Shown: piece after piece, positions 37,016 through 46,659 of the stretch
Layout: every line of letters starts with the position of its first letter
Numbering within the stretch: position 1 is the stretch's first letter
Assembly: GCF_018282095.1 (NCBI RefSeq)
Contig: NZ_CP074126.1
Span: 124,001 to 188,000 of the forward strand
Source: Pseudovibrio brasiliensis
Lineage (GTDB): Bacteria > Pseudomonadota > Alphaproteobacteria > Rhizobiales > Stappiaceae
Reading direction: 5' to 3'
Length of the DNA stretch: 64,000 bases
The notes under the pieces: model-generated
The model's input: only the letters and a program-made list of their open reading frames with translations
What the model was told of the DNA's origin: nothing
Database searches by the model: none
Made by a program: the position numbers and the translations under genes

Positions 37016-37055
37016 AAAGCCCCGGTGCAGCACTCTGCATCGGGGCTTTCTTTTC
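37016..37055 (+). terminator. Terminator of the NAD-glutamate dehydrogenase gene
   Basis: Stem AAAGCCCCG(G)TGCAG/CTGCA(T)CGGGGCTTT with a 4-base loop, followed by CTTTTC. Confidence 0.9.
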
Positions 37056-37070
37056 TATAACGCGGAGAGG

Positions 37071-37373
37071 TTAGCTCTTGGCGTTCTTTTCTTTTTCCAT
37101 GGCCAAACGCATTTCAAGATCAGAGATATGCTTCATGGCTGCTTTCTTATCTTCTTCGGAAGAGGCTGCACGGTACTTCTCGCGTGCTGCAGCTATATCG
37201 TGGGTTAATTGCACTTCACGAGGGGCAGCAGCGCGATCAAGCACACTCTTTTGAACGCCCTCGACGCGTTCTTCTTCGACCTTTGTTCCTGATTTCGAAC
37301 GGAGCGCTTCCAACTGCGCTTTCAGTTCTTGTTGGGCGGCGGCGTTCTTGTTGTTTTTATTGAGGTCGAACAT
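37071..37373 (-). CDS. Hypothetical protein (100 aa), highly charged, helical
   Basis: Starts MFDLNKNNKNAAAQQELKAQLEAL with AAGGAAC upstream. The protein is almost entirely charged and alanine-rich and should be alpha-helical or coiled-coil (AAREKYRAASSEEDKKAAMKHISDLEMRLAMEKEK). No signal, membrane segment or family is recognised. Convergent to the dehydrogenase terminator. Confidence 0.7.
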   Translation of the reverse strand: MFDLNKNNKNAAAQQELKAQLEALRSKSGTKVEEERVEGVQKSVLDRAAAPREVQLTHDIAAAREKYRAASSEEDKKAAMKHISDLEMRLAMEKEKNAKS

Positions 37374-37455
37374 GCTGGTTCCTTCTTGAGTGTCAAAACA
37401 TATCCTCCCGATAGATATGAATTTAAACCAGCGTCTCTGTCTATTGCGTCCCGAA

Positions 37456-37490
37456 AGGTGTGCTGAACCCGCCCTTAATGGAGCACACCT
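37456..37490. other. Inverted repeat between two small genes
   Basis: Perfect 9-base arms AGGTGTGCT/AGCACACCT with a 17-base loop, just past the SemiSWEET stop on the minus strand. It could be a terminator without a T-run or a regulatory hairpin. Confidence 0.45.
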
Positions 37491-37524
37491 CTATCTAATC
37501 AATTCCAATCTTTCTGCCTCAATC

Positions 37525-37782
37525 TTACTTGTAAATCAGCTTGGCAGTCACAATCGCTCCGACGGCGATAATGGAGATGACGTTACCGACAACAAGCGGC
37601 CAGGCAGCGGTCATGATGCCGTAGATAAACCAGAGCAACACAGTGCTCAGCACAAGAAGATTAGCCGCTAGGGAGAGGTCTTTTGTCTCGCGCGTCTTCC
37701 ACGTTTTCAAAGTCTGCGGAAGCCAGCACAATGTACCGATAATGGCTGCGAGATAGCCAATGTAATCTGCATAAACAAGCAT
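37525..37782 (-). CDS. SemiSWEET-type sugar transporter
   Basis: 85 residues with three membrane helices, the half-size (triple-helix bundle) plan of SemiSWEETs that pair to make a uniporter. PQ-loop motif: GYLAAIIGTLCWLPQTLKTWKTRETKDLSLAANLLV, then LWFIYGIMTAAWPLVVGNVISI with the conserved Asn. Substrate is a mono- or disaccharide by family; not determinable here. Confidence 0.9.
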   Translation of the reverse strand: MLVYADYIGYLAAIIGTLCWLPQTLKTWKTRETKDLSLAANLLVLSTVLLWFIYGIMTAAWPLVVGNVISIIAVGAIVTAKLIYK

Positions 37783-37892
37783 AGGAAATATCGCATTCAG
37801 AAGTGTATCAAAGAAAAGCTTAGGTAGGTGCTGGTGAGACTAGCACAGCAAAAAAGCGAGCGTAATACGCCCTTCTACGACAGGTACACGCA

Positions 37893-37921
37893 CAAAAAAG
37901 CCCCGGGGTTGCCCGAGGCTT
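37893..37921 (-). terminator. Terminator of the GNAT gene
   Basis: Stem AAGCC(T)CGGG/CCCG(G)GGCTT when read on the minus strand, followed by TTTTTT. Confidence 0.85.
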
Positions 37922-37948
37922 CATCATCTCGAAGACGACAAAATGCAA

Positions 37949-38728
37949 TTAGAACACCCGTGTCTCTTCACGCGCAATCAGCTCACTCAGGGTCTTAATG
38001 CGTGCGCCATCTTCTTTGAAGTTCGCAGGAGAAAGCCACTTCTCGAAGGACGTACGAAGAACCGGCCATTCACTATCCAGCACGGAGAACCATGCTGTAT
38101 CCAGGTTTTTGCCTTTCACGACAGAGGCCTGCCGCAATGTGCCTTCGTAGCTGAAACCAAGACGAACCGCAGCCTTACGGGAAACCTTGTTTAGGGCATT
38201 ACAGCGCCATTCATAGCGACGGTAGCCCCATTTATCGAACACCCGCTGCATCATCAAAAACATCGCTTCTGTGCCACCGCATTTGCGTTGCAGCAGAGGG
38301 GAGAAGTGGATGTGTCCAACTTCGATGCTGCCAGTCTCCGGCACAATGTTCATGTAGCTGGCGATGCCGAGCGCTTTTCCACCTTCCTGCTCAATGATGG
38401 CAAAGGCGAATGGATCATTTCCTGTTGCAAGCTCTTTGACGTAAGCCTCAAAGCTCTCGAAATCAGGAAACGGGCCTTCATCCAGATAGGTCCAGTTCCG
38501 GCCTTCTGTGTCCATGCTGAAGGCTTCATAAAGGTCTTCTGCATGCTTGGCTGGGTCCAGTCGCTCCAATCGACAGAAGTGACCAACCATGGTCTCATCT
38601 GTCGGCTGCTTGGCTGAAGTCCAGTCAGACATATCCTCACCGACAACCTGCCCCAGTTCGTTCTGGTTTTGAGAAGGATCTTTTTCAGCCTTCTCTACTG
38701 ATTTCAGTGCAGCTAGATATGCAAGCAT
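37949..38728 (-). CDS. GNAT-family N-acetyltransferase (RimJ/RimL-like)
   Basis: 259 residues with GAGGAG before the ATG. An N-terminal extension of about 45 residues precedes a RimJ/RimL-type GNAT core (GKALGIASYMNIVPETGSIEVGHIHFSPLLQRKCGGTEAM; YRRYEWRCNALNKVSRKAAVRLGFSYEGTLRQ). Family members acetylate ribosomal proteins, antibiotics or small amines; the substrate is unknown. Codon use looks like its neighbours. Confidence 0.88.
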   Translation of the reverse strand: MLAYLAALKSVEKAEKDPSQNQNELGQVVGEDMSDWTSAKQPTDETMVGHFCRLERLDPAKHAEDLYEAFSMDTEGRNWTYLDEGPFPDFESFEAYVKELATGNDPFAFAIIEQEGGKALGIASYMNIVPETGSIEVGHIHFSPLLQRKCGGTEAMFLMMQRVFDKWGYRRYEWRCNALNKVSRKAAVRLGFSYEGTLRQASVVKGKNLDTAWFSVLDSEWPVLRTSFEKWLSPANFKEDGARIKTLSELIAREETRVF

Positions 38729-38778
38729 TTTAAAGCTCCTCGGAATGTCCCGGTCTGGAAAGTTTACAACACCAAAAT

Positions 38779-38808
38779 GACAAGACCCCGACCTCTCGGT
38801 CAGGGTTC
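38779..38808 (-). terminator. Possible terminator of the secreted peptidase-like gene
   Basis: Imperfect stem ACCCTGACCG/CGGTCGGGGT on the minus strand, followed by TCTTGTCATTTT; the T-run is weak. Confidence 0.45.
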
Positions 38809-38822
38809 ATCATCAAGGTTGA

Positions 38823-39785
38823 TTACAGGCGTTCAGAAGGATCGTTCTTTCTCACAAGAGAAGCTGATCCTTTCGTGTCGTCATCATCGTCTCTCCTCGA
38901 TGATGTAAACGCCCAGAAACTCCGTTTGATGTCACCTTTGGCAAAGCAGTCATAAAAGTCTCGCCGCCCGTACATCGAGTTCTTGCTACAGCCATATCCA
39001 TACCAATAGCAGGTGTCGCTCTTCTTCACCTCGATGTGGCCGTGGCGATTCCGTTTATCGCGATCGTAAACGCAGATGGAACCGTCTGGAGCGCGGTCTG
39101 GACTGCTGACACGCAAACGTTTGAAGCCATACTTAGGCAGCGCTTTGATTGCCATGTAAGCTGATCCACCTGGAATATAGGTATCTACAAGCCCTTCGGA
39201 AAGGAGGTGCTTCTTCACATAGCGGTAGCAGTAGGTCATGCCGCGGCGACGGCGGGCAGAACGAACACCGCCAGAACTCGCTGCCAACACGGCGCTGGCA
39301 TAGCCCATGTAGCTGTCTTCTTCGCTACCGGCAATTTTGTTGGCTTCGTCGCGGCTCAGCGTGGCCATTTCAGTCAATGCGTATTTGGAAAAATCTGCTT
39401 TGGAAACGTAAATATCAGAGGCAATGTCGCCGTCTTCATCAGGCTGATCAACACCAAGGCGAACCAGCTCACCCTTGGCAGCGTCTGTCGCCCAGTCCAG
39501 AACACTCAGTTGAGCGCCAACGGGCAGGATTTGCTGAAGAGAAGCGCCAACTGTTCCGTCATCTGCCGCCGTCCAGCCTTTCGCAAGAATTGGCTTGGCG
39601 ACATTGTAGTTGCCGGAGGTGGTCATCTTGTTTTGCGGAAGAGTATCTTCACCAGAAACCAGTGAAACCGGCTCCTCTGGCAAGGATAGTTCACCAAAAG
39701 AAGCGTTTGGTCCTGCAGCCACTGTAGTCGTGAGAACCAGAAAACTAAACCCTGCATACGCGGATACTTTTGCAAGCTGTAGCAT
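38823..39785 (-). CDS. Secreted protein with cysteine-peptidase-like C-terminal domain
   Basis: 320 residues, start at 39785 with GGAGGAAT upstream. A signal peptide (LAKVSAYAGFSFLVLTTTVAA) is followed by about 60 residues that look like an SH3-type module (LPVGAQLSVLDWATDAAKGELVRLGV). The C-terminal part has a candidate active Cys at 186 (TYCYRYVKKHLL), GGSAYMAIKALPKYGFKRL, and a candidate His at 250 (NRHGHIEVKKSDTCYWYGYGC), the order and spacing of a CHAP or NlpC/P60 papain-like domain. A role in peptidoglycan hydrolysis is inferred. The tail is rich in Arg and Asp. Confidence 0.6.
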   Translation of the reverse strand: MLQLAKVSAYAGFSFLVLTTTVAAGPNASFGELSLPEEPVSLVSGEDTLPQNKMTTSGNYNVAKPILAKGWTAADDGTVGASLQQILPVGAQLSVLDWATDAAKGELVRLGVDQPDEDGDIASDIYVSKADFSKYALTEMATLSRDEANKIAGSEEDSYMGYASAVLAASSGGVRSARRRRGMTYCYRYVKKHLLSEGLVDTYIPGGSAYMAIKALPKYGFKRLRVSSPDRAPDGSICVYDRDKRNRHGHIEVKKSDTCYWYGYGCSKNSMYGRRDFYDCFAKGDIKRSFWAFTSSRRDDDDDTKGSASLVRKNDPSERL

Positions 39786-40109
39786 AATTCCTCCGAAAGC
39801 CTTTTAGGCACAGCAGCACCGGTTCCCGCGCGCGTTGCATCACGAGATTGCTGAAAGATGGCAAAAGGAAACGGTCGAGGCGCTCACGCGCTTCGTGATT
39901 CATGCCAGTCTGATGATGGTGCGCAGCTGTCGTTTTACTGACGCAAGCTCCTGCTGGGGGGCATCTCGCACGCCAGCAGGCAAAATGTCCGGCAAGCCAT
40001 CACAAGGAAAGCCTGCAGGCACTCAGCGCTCAAACAAATGCAATACAGGCTGGCGCCTGCCTCTCGGTGCCAGTCTGTCAGTCAGCAATGTAAGAGCGCG
40101 TTTGCTCGT
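39786..40109. other. Intergenic region with two inverted repeats
   Basis: Between coaA's 3' end and the secreted peptidase-like gene. It holds two inverted repeats: CCTGCTGG (39950-39957) with CCAGCAGG (39973-39980), and CTGGCGCC (40050-40057) with GGTGCCAG (40066-40073). The second could end coaA transcription on the minus strand, though no T-run follows. No coding frame looks real. Confidence 0.45.
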
Positions 40110-41075
40110 TTAGATCTTGCGCAGCGCCACTGTTTCGATGCTGTGGTCTGTACCCTTTGTCAGGATCAGATCAGCGCGTGGTCGCGTCGGCAAGATGTTC
40201 TGGCGAAGGTTCTCCAGATTGATGTTCTGCCAAAGGTCCTTCGCGATCTCTTGCGCCTTATCATTCGAAATTGTGGAAAATTTATGGAAATATGAACCTG
40301 GATCACGGAACGCGGTCTCACGCAGTCGCATGAAACGCTCCAGATACCAGCGTTGCAGCACTTGCTCTTCCGCATCAATGTAGATGGAAAAGTCAAAGAA
40401 ATCAGAGACAAAGGGCACTGCCTTCGCCGCTTTGGGTTGATGCGAAGTCTGTAAAACGTTCAGTCCTTCGACGATCAGAATATCTGGCTGTTCGACTGTG
40501 ACATGCTGTCCCGGCATCACATCATAGAAGAAATGAGAGTAAATCGGGGCACGTACCTCGCGCTCTCCGCCCTTGATGTCGGTCAGAAATTTGAGCAGGG
40601 CAGAACGGTCATAGCTCTCCGGAAACCCCTTCCGGCGCATCAGTCCCTCTGCTTCCAGAACAGAGTTGGGATACAGGAAGCCGTCAGTGGTGATCAGGTC
40701 CACTTTCGGGCTGGCAGGCCAGCGAGAGAGCAGGGCCTGCAAAAGGCGAGCTGTGGTGGACTTGCCGACCGAAACTGAGCCCGCAATACCAATGATGAAC
40801 GGTGTGCGGGTCAGTTGCATTCCCAAAAAGCGCTTCGTCGCAAACTGAAGGCTCTGAGACGCTTCTACGTAATAGGCAAGCAGACGTGAAAGGGGCAGGT
40901 AAATGCTCTTCACCTGCTCCATAGACACAAAGTCATTGAGCGATTGCAGATCTTCAATCTCTGGCATGCTCAATGTCATTGGCGTGTCAGCACGCAAAGA
41001 CGCCCATTCAGTCTCTGTAAAGACAGAGTAGGGAGACAGATCCAGCTCTTGGACTGGAGCGAGTTCTTTATGCAT
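40110..41075 (-). CDS. coaA: Pantothenate kinase, type I
   Basis: First step of coenzyme A synthesis. About 321 residues with P-loop [17 protein letters not shown] and the type I signature blocks [20 protein letters not shown], and [13 protein letters not shown]. The end of the histidine operon (hisE) lies about 55 bases upstream on the same strand; hisE-coaA neighbourhood is common in Rhizobiales. The ATG at 41075 is chosen over an in-frame TTG five codons earlier, which has no well spaced RBS. Confidence 0.96.
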   Translation of the reverse strand: MHKELAPVQELDLSPYSVFTETEWASLRADTPMTLSMPEIEDLQSLNDFVSMEQVKSIYLPLSRLLAYYVEASQSLQFATKRFLGMQLTRTPFIIGIAGSVSVGKSTTARLLQALLSRWPASPKVDLITTDGFLYPNSVLEAEGLMRRKGFPESYDRSALLKFLTDIKGGEREVRAPIYSHFFYDVMPGQHVTVEQPDILIVEGLNVLQTSHQPKAAKAVPFVSDFFDFSIYIDAEEQVLQRWYLERFMRLRETAFRDPGSYFHKFSTISNDKAQEIAKDLWQNINLENLRQNILPTRPRADLILTKGTDHSIETVALRKI

Positions 41076-41129
41076 AGCGTTAGCGCTCAAGGCCCCTCGT
41101 GCCTCCCACTTCGCATGACAAGAAGAAAC

Positions 41130-41453
41130 CTAGCCGTCTGTACGGGAGGCTTTTTCTTCCAGTCCGGTTTGTCCGGTGCGTGCTGCAAGCTTCGCCAGAA
41201 CTTCGTCCAGCGACACATCGGAAACTTTCATAACTACAAGCAAATGATAAAGCAGGTCAGCTGCTTCTGAAGCAACGCCTTCCTTATCACGTTCTACGGC
41301 CGCAATCGCAGTTTCAACGGCTTCTTCTCCAAGCTTCTGTGCGCACTTGGAAATGCCCTTTGAAATGAGCTTGCGAGTATATGACATTTCATCATCACTG
41401 TTCGCACGTGCAGCAATAATAGCCTCTAGGTCCGAAAGGGTAAAATTGGTCAT
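41130..41453 (-). CDS. hisE: Phosphoribosyl-ATP diphosphatase
   Basis: Second step of histidine synthesis. 107 residues of the all-helical MazG-like fold: [27 protein letters not shown] and [29 protein letters not shown] carry the metal-binding acidic residues. It follows hisF by 54 bases. The short KASRTDG tail is ordinary. Confidence 0.96.
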   Translation of the reverse strand: MTNFTLSDLEAIIAARANSDDEMSYTRKLISKGISKCAQKLGEEAVETAIAAVERDKEGVASEAADLLYHLLVVMKVSDVSLDEVLAKLAARTGQTGLEEKASRTDG

Positions 41454-41507
41454 TTGACTAGCCTTGTTGAGGCCGCTTCAGGATTACTTTTAGTACCTGA
41501 GCGAAAT

Positions 41508-42287
41508 TTACTTATCCAGACGCATAGGAATTCCAGCATCTGCCATATGTTGCTTGGCTTCTTCAATACTGTAAGTCCCAAAATGGAAGATTGAAGCAGC
41601 AAGTACAGCAGTCGCGTGCCCGTCACGGACACCTTCAACCAGATGATCCAGAGTTCCAACCCCACCGGAAGCAATCACCGGTACATGTACAGCATCCGCA
41701 ATTGCACGGGTAAGCGGCAAATTGTAGCCCTCTTGCGTGCCATCACGGTCCATGGAGGTCACCAGCAGCTCACCAGCGCCCAGATCCACGGCTTTCTTGG
41801 CAAACTCAACCGCATCAATGCCCGTTGGTGTACGGCCACCATGGGTGAAGATTTCGAAGCGCTCAGGCTCGCCTTCAGCAGAAACACGCTTAGCGTCGAT
41901 GCTGACGACAATGCACTGGCTGCCGAACTTCTGGGCGGCTTCCCGAATAAACTCAGGATTTTTCACCGCTGCCGTGTTGATTGAAACTTTGTCTGCACCC
42001 GCATTCAGCAGCTTGCGAATGTCTTCCACGGTGCGCACACCACCGCCAACAGTCACCGGCATAAAGCAGGCTTCTGCAGTGCGTTGCACAACATCATAGA
42101 TCGTATCGCGGTTATCGCTGGAGGCTGTGATATCAAGGAATGTCAGCTCGTCAGCACCTGCCGCATCATAGGCTTTTGCTGCCTCGACCGGATCACCCGC
42201 GTCGATCAGGTCAACAAAGTTGACGCCTTTTACGACACGGCCATCCTTCACATCAAGGCATGGAATAATACGTGCCTTCAGGGTCAT
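41508..42287 (-). CDS. hisF: Imidazole glycerol phosphate synthase, cyclase subunit
   Basis: TIM-barrel cyclase forming IGP and AICAR with HisH. 259 residues: catalytic Asp pair in [19 protein letters not shown] and [15 protein letters not shown], phosphate sites in [16 protein letters not shown] and [14 protein letters not shown]. The ATG overlaps the hisA stop by 4 bases (ATGA), with GGGAGGG inside hisA as RBS. Confidence 0.98.
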   Translation of the reverse strand: MTLKARIIPCLDVKDGRVVKGVNFVDLIDAGDPVEAAKAYDAAGADELTFLDITASSDNRDTIYDVVQRTAEACFMPVTVGGGVRTVEDIRKLLNAGADKVSINTAAVKNPEFIREAAQKFGSQCIVVSIDAKRVSAEGEPERFEIFTHGGRTPTGIDAVEFAKKAVDLGAGELLVTSMDRDGTQEGYNLPLTRAIADAVHVPVIASGGVGTLDHLVEGVRDGHATAVLAASIFHFGTYSIEEAKQHMADAGIPMRLDK

Positions 42288-43027
42288 GCGAGGCCCTCCC
42301 GGCTCTTCTTGATCAGATCAAGAGCCTCCGTTGGATCAAGGCGACCGTCATACAGCGCACGGCCAGAGATCGCGCCTTCCAGAATATCGCAATCAGGCTG
42401 AATCAGACGCTCAATGTCCTTGATGTCTGCAAGGCCACCAGAAGCGATAATCGGAATGCTTACAGCATTAGCCAGTTCCAGAGTGCTCTCGATGTTGAGG
42501 CCCTTCAGAACGCCGTCACGATCAATATCGGTGTAGATGATTGCCGCAACACCGGCATCTTCAAACTGCTTTGCCAGCTCAATCACGGTCAGCTCAGAGG
42601 TCTCTGCCCAGCCTTCAACCGCAACCTTACCGCCTTTGGCGTCGATGCCTACGGCAATGCGATCCGGATACTTCTTACAAGCTTCCTTCACCAGCTCAGG
42701 GTCGCGCAGAGCAACGGTGCCGAGAATAACGCGTGCAACGCCTTTTGCCAGCCAGTTGTCGATGTGCTCCATGGTACGGATACCACCGCCCAGCTGAACC
42801 GGGTTACTGGTGTTGGCAAGGATCGCATCAACAGCTTCGCCGTTTTTGCTCTCACCTGCGAACGCACCGTCCAGATCAACAACGTGCAGCCATTCAAAAC
42901 CCTGGTCCTGAAACGCCTTCGCCTGCGCACCTGGATCGTCGTTGAACACGGTCGCCTGATCCATGTCGCCCAGTTTCAAACGAACGCACTGGCCGCCTTT
43001 AAGGTCAATCGCTGGAAAAATAATCAT
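42284..43027 (-). CDS. hisA: ProFAR isomerase (1-(5-phosphoribosyl)-5-[(5-phosphoribosylamino)methylideneamino]imidazole-4-carboxamide isomerase)
   Basis: 247-residue half-barrel repeat enzyme. N-terminal [14 protein letters not shown] with catalytic Asp, [16 protein letters not shown], the second Asp region [16 protein letters not shown] and [14 protein letters not shown]. Lies between hisH and hisF and overlaps hisF by 4 bases. Confidence 0.98.
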   Translation of the reverse strand: MIIFPAIDLKGGQCVRLKLGDMDQATVFNDDPGAQAKAFQDQGFEWLHVVDLDGAFAGESKNGEAVDAILANTSNPVQLGGGIRTMEHIDNWLAKGVARVILGTVALRDPELVKEACKKYPDRIAVGIDAKGGKVAVEGWAETSELTVIELAKQFEDAGVAAIIYTDIDRDGVLKGLNIESTLELANAVSIPIIASGGLADIKDIERLIQPDCDILEGAISGRALYDGRLDPTEALDLIKKSREGLA

Positions 43028-43072
43028 AATTCTGTCCTTGGACTTGTCTGTGTCACTGAAAGCGGGCAGCCG

Positions 43073-43726
43073 TTACGGCGCCCAGCTCAGGAAATTGGAA
43101 ATCAGGGAAAGGCCGAGCTTCTGGCTCTTTTCAGGGTGAAACTGCGTGCCGACGATGTTGTCTCGTCCCACCATCGCAGTGAACTCACCCGCATAGTCAA
43201 AGCTTGCCAAACGGTGTTCTGGGTTGGCGGTCGCAAAGTGATAAGAGTGCACGAAGTAAGCGTGCAGGCCATCACCTCCGGTTTTGATGCCTTCAAGAAC
43301 CGGGTGCTCATCACCAGTCACGTTGATGGTGTTCCAACCCATATGAGGAATTTTCAGCTCAGGATTAGCTGGTTTCATCGCAGTGACATCACCACTGATC
43401 CAGTCCAGTCCTTCAGCCTTCTCGAACTCAAGCCCACGGGTCGCCAGCAGCTGCATGCCAACGCAAATGCCCATGAACGGCTTGCCCTTGGTCAGCACAG
43501 CTTCCGCCAGCGCCTCTTCCATGCCATCAACAGCCTGCAGGCCGCGGCGACAATCCGCAAACGCACCAACGCCCGGCAGCACAATACGGTCAGCCTTGGC
43601 GACAACGGTTGGATCCGAAGTCACCGTCACCTCATGAGTATGATGATGGTTATGGGCTGCATGCTCAAACGCTTTTGCCGCGGAGCGCAAGTTGCCAGAA
43701 CCATAATCAATAATTGCCACACTCAT
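43073..43726 (-). CDS. hisH: Imidazole glycerol phosphate synthase, glutaminase subunit
   Basis: Class I glutamine amidotransferase supplying ammonia to HisF. 217 residues; the nucleophile Cys is in [13 protein letters not shown] and the catalytic His-Glu pair in [13 protein letters not shown]. The oxyanion PGVGAF block is present. The start at 43726 has AGGAG; it lies 13 bases after the DUF2628 gene. Confidence 0.97.
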   Translation of the reverse strand: MSVAIIDYGSGNLRSAAKAFEHAAHNHHHTHEVTVTSDPTVVAKADRIVLPGVGAFADCRRGLQAVDGMEEALAEAVLTKGKPFMGICVGMQLLATRGLEFEKAEGLDWISGDVTAMKPANPELKIPHMGWNTINVTGDEHPVLEGIKTGGDGLHAYFVHSYHFATANPEHRLASFDYAGEFTAMVGRDNIVGTQFHPEKSQKLGLSLISNFLSWAP

Positions 43727-43739
43727 GAAGGAACTCCTG

Positions 43740-44213
43740 TTATCGCTTGAGTGTCATTCCAACGACGTCTGTGTCGCTGGTTTGTGGAGCCAGAGGCCCC
43801 TGTGGAGGCCGTGCTTCGCCTTTGCGGCGGGAAACACGGTCGAAGAAACGGATTTCTGCCTCATCCAGATTGGAGGCAGTTATGAAGCCGACGGTCTGCC
43901 AGTTCTTGCGGCGCAGGCTCCAGCTTTTCAGGAACCCGGCTTCCATCGCAAAGAACAGCGTAGCAAGCACGGTGATAAAGCCGCCTGTAGTCGAGCCAAA
44001 GGCATCGGCGACAAACACCAATGCAATGATCGCTGCCAGATAGCCAAGGAAGACCAGCCACATGCGGTTATAGAGAGACCAGAGGAGGGGGAAGAGCATC
44101 GCCCACCACGAAAAGCCGTCTTTCACGAATTTGATGTTTCGTGCGTCCTCGTCCTTCAGGTGGTCAAGAGAAACCCCTGGTTCGGTCATGACATAATAGA
44201 CAGCCAATTGCAT
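43740..44213 (-). CDS. DUF2628 membrane protein within the histidine operon
   Basis: 157 residues with three membrane segments in the middle ([59 protein letters not shown]) and soluble ends. The N terminus [11 protein letters not shown] and the [17 protein letters not shown] block mark DUF2628. It sits between hisB (35 bases upstream) and hisH with short gaps, so it is in the operon. The same insertion is familiar from related Rhizobiales. Its role is unknown. Confidence 0.9.
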   Translation of the reverse strand: MQLAVYYVMTEPGVSLDHLKDEDARNIKFVKDGFSWWAMLFPLLWSLYNRMWLVFLGYLAAIIALVFVADAFGSTTGGFITVLATLFFAMEAGFLKSWSLRRKNWQTVGFITASNLDEAEIRFFDRVSRRKGEARPPQGPLAPQTSDTDVVGMTLKR

Positions 44214-44248
44214 TCTCCATAACTGGTAGAGCTGCGGGCCGAAAAAGG

Positions 44249-44842
44249 TTAGCCGCCAAGCTGACCTTTCGTCGTCGGCACGCGTCCACTCTGGCGTGGA
44301 TCTGGTTCGATAGCTGTGCGTACTGTACGCGCAACCGCTTTAAAGCATGTTTCCGCAATATGATGGCAGTTGGTGCCATAAAGGTTTGCAATGTGCAGAG
44401 TAAAACCTGCATTCATGGCAAACGCACGGAAGAACTCTTCAAAAAGCTCAACATCAAACGTGCCAACCTTGTCCCGTGGGAAGTCCACTTGCCAGACAAG
44501 GAAAGGACGACCGGAAACATCCAGTGCCACACGGGTCAGGGCTTCATCCATCGCCAGATGCGTATCTGCATAGCGAGTGATGCCGCTCATGTCGCCAAGC
44601 GCTTCTTTAAACGCCTGTCCCAGAGCAATGCCCACATCCTCTGTGGTGTGGTGGTCGTCAATATGGGTGTCACCATCTGCGCGAATGGTCATGTCCACGA
44701 GCGAATGTCGGGAAAGCTGTTCCAACATATGATCAAAGAAACCAACACCGGTCTTGATGTCATACTTGCCTGTGCCATCCAGATTGATGGAAACAGAGAT
44801 CGTCGTTTCTTTAGTGCCGCGGGCAATAGTGGCCTGACGCAT
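44249..44842 (-). CDS. hisB: Imidazoleglycerol-phosphate dehydratase
   Basis: Monofunctional 197-residue HisB. The paired metal-binding motifs are seen: [19 protein letters not shown] and the later [12 protein letters not shown], with [13 protein letters not shown] near the start. The start at 44842 has AAGGGA upstream; an ATG 14 codons earlier is rejected. It is the first gene of the operon hisB-DUF2628-hisH-hisA-hisF-hisE-(coaA). Confidence 0.97.
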   Translation of the reverse strand: MRQATIARGTKETTISVSINLDGTGKYDIKTGVGFFDHMLEQLSRHSLVDMTIRADGDTHIDDHHTTEDVGIALGQAFKEALGDMSGITRYADTHLAMDEALTRVALDVSGRPFLVWQVDFPRDKVGTFDVELFEEFFRAFAMNAGFTLHIANLYGTNCHHIAETCFKAVARTVRTAIEPDPRQSGRVPTTKGQLGG

Positions 44843-45147
44843 GGGATGTCCCTTGATAAGTTTATAGCCCTTATACTCATGCAAAACCCCTGCACAAGCA
44901 TTTAAAGACGCGCCGTTTTAACAGGCTAAGGGATCGCTGCAAATACCCAAAGATGAAAAAGCTAGGATCTGCTACTCCCTCTGGTATTTCTCGGCACAAA
45001 CTGTTAGGAACTGGGCCGTTTGCGGCGTATTTCCGAAAGTGATTTCGGTTTTCGGATGAGAATACGCTTAAGAAATGAGGATAAAGCAGTTCACGTCCAT
45101 ATCATTATAAGCAAACAGCTTTATCCGGCAGATATTTGGAGCCTCGC
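44843..45147. other. Divergent intergenic region, hisB / pyrF
   Basis: About 305 bases with promoters for both directions. A 7-base inverted repeat, TCCGAAA/TTTCGGA, lies near 45030-45056. No attenuator with a histidine-rich leader peptide was found. Confidence 0.4.
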
Positions 45148-45864
45148 ATGTCTTATCGCCCAGCAAATGCAGTCGATCGCTTGATCCTTCCTCTGGATGT
45201 TCCAACAGTTGATGAAGCGCGTGAGCTCGTCAAGAAGACACAAGGGCTTGTCGGCACGTACAAAATCGGCATGCAGCTCCAGTTTGCAGGTGGCCTTCAG
45301 TTCGCGGAAGAGCTCGCCAAAGAAGGCCACTCCATCTTCCTCGATGTAAAGCTGCTGGATATCGACAACACCATCACCAGCGCAGTGAAGAACGTCGCAA
45401 AAATGGGTATGAAGTTCATGACCATCCATGCGTACCCGAAAAACATGCGTGCCGCAGTGAAGGCGCTGGAAGAAGTTGGCAACAAAGACCTCTGCCTGCT
45501 GGGTGTCACCGTCCTCACCTCCATGGACGAGCAGGACGTGAAAGACGCTGGCTATGTAGGCCCAACTGCAAACCTTGTCGAACAGCGCGCGCTTGATGCA
45601 ATGGAAGCAGGTGTTGGCGGTATTGTCTGCTCTCCGGTGGAATCCGCTGCAATGCGTGCCAAGGTTGGCGACAAGCTCTGCATCGTAACGCCGGGTGTCC
45701 GCCCGAAAGGCTCTGATGCGGGCGATCAGCGCCGCGTCATGACTCCATACGATGCGATCAAAGCAGGGTCCGACTACCTCGTCATCGGCCGCCCAATCTA
45801 CCGCGCCGAAGACCCCCGCGCCGCAGCCGAAGCTATCGTCGCTGAAATCGAAAGCGCTCTTTAA
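45148..45864 (+). CDS. pyrF: Orotidine 5'-phosphate decarboxylase
   Basis: Last step of UMP synthesis. 238-residue TIM barrel; catalytic Lys-Asp array in IFLDVKLLDIDNT and the C-terminal phosphate-binding blocks IVTPGVRPKG and DYLVIGRPIYRAEDP. The ATG at 45148 has TTGGAG upstream; an ATG four codons earlier is rejected. Transcribed alone and ended by a terminator. Confidence 0.97.
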   Translation: MSYRPANAVDRLILPLDVPTVDEARELVKKTQGLVGTYKIGMQLQFAGGLQFAEELAKEGHSIFLDVKLLDIDNTITSAVKNVAKMGMKFMTIHAYPKNMRAAVKALEEVGNKDLCLLGVTVLTSMDEQDVKDAGYVGPTANLVEQRALDAMEAGVGGIVCSPVESAAMRAKVGDKLCIVTPGVRPKGSDAGDQRRVMTPYDAIKAGSDYLVIGRPIYRAEDPRAAAEAIVAEIESAL

Positions 45865-45875
45865 GAATTACCTTC

Positions 45876-45907
45876 AATGAGCCTCTGTTTCTCAAAGGCT
45901 CATTTTT
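45876..45907 (+). terminator. Terminator of pyrF
   Basis: Stem ATGAGCCT/AGGCTCAT with an 11-base loop, then TTTTT. Confidence 0.82.
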
Positions 45908-45990
45908 CCATCTTTCGTTGTCTCTTGAACAAAGACTTAAGCTGCGCCCGATACTGATGGTGGAACACAGTGAGAAGGAGCAGGCATCCC

Positions 45991-46659
45991 ATGGACACCA
46001 TTCTCATCACCGGCTTTGGCGCGTATGCCAACACGCCGACCAATCCCGCTGAAAAACTCGCACTGGCGCTGGATGGCGAAGAGATCGCAGGCGCAAAGAT
46101 TGTCTCCCGCATTGTCTCTGGCGCATACTTCCGCTGCATTGAAGAGACCGTCGCCGCCATGGAAGAGCTGAAACCCAGCGCTGTTCTCATGCTGGGCGAA
46201 TATGGTGGCCGCTCCATGATCACGCTGGAACGCCTGGCACAAAACCTCAATGATTGTGCGCGTTACGACGTCACTGATACCGCGGGCGTCACGCTTCAGG
46301 GAGAGTTGACGGTACCTGATGGCCCGGTTGGCTACTACGCCACGGTTCCCCTAAGGGCCATGACGCAGGCTATGCGGGATGCTGGAGTGCCAACGGATAT
46401 CTCAGATTCTGCTGCAACCTTCTGCTGCAATCACCTCATGTATGGCGTTCTGCATCACATCGAGGAGAACAAACTTCCCATCCGCGCAGGCTGGGTGCAT
46501 CTGCCCCATCTGCCCGAAGTTGCGGCCATGATTCAGAACCTCGGTGCACCAAGCATGTCCGTGGATACGCTGGTAAAAGGCATGCGGGCTGGAATTGAGG
46601 CATTACAGGCAAATCAGGAAGATCAAAACATCAACATCATCTCCAAGATGCTGATTTAA
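45991..46659 (+). CDS. pcp: Pyroglutamyl-peptidase I-like protein (family C15)
   Basis: 222 residues, cysteine peptidase removing N-terminal pyroglutamate. The fold's N terminus TILITGFGAYANTPTNPAEKL, catalytic Glu80 in RSMITLERLAQN, Cys146 in ATFCCNHLMYG and His170 in AGWVHLPHLPE give the full Glu-Cys-His set. GAAGGAG precedes the ATG at 45991 with 10 bases between. It is not in an obvious operon. Confidence 0.9.
   Translation: MDTILITGFGAYANTPTNPAEKLALALDGEEIAGAKIVSRIVSGAYFRCIEETVAAMEELKPSAVLMLGEYGGRSMITLERLAQNLNDCARYDVTDTAGVTLQGELTVPDGPVGYYATVPLRAMTQAMRDAGVPTDISDSAATFCCNHLMYGVLHHIEENKLPIRAGWVHLPHLPEVAAMIQNLGAPSMSVDTLVKGMRAGIEALQANQEDQNINIISKMLI

Noticed and set aside
35851-37017. A 388-codon minus-strand frame
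   Set aside because: Antisense to the 3' part of the NAD-glutamate dehydrogenase gene and crossing its terminator; cysteine-rich shadow protein without family.
42272-43750. A 492-codon plus-strand frame across hisA and hisH
   Set aside because: It is fully antisense to two certain genes in normal operon order, and its product has no domain or signal; high-GC third positions keep the opposite frame open.
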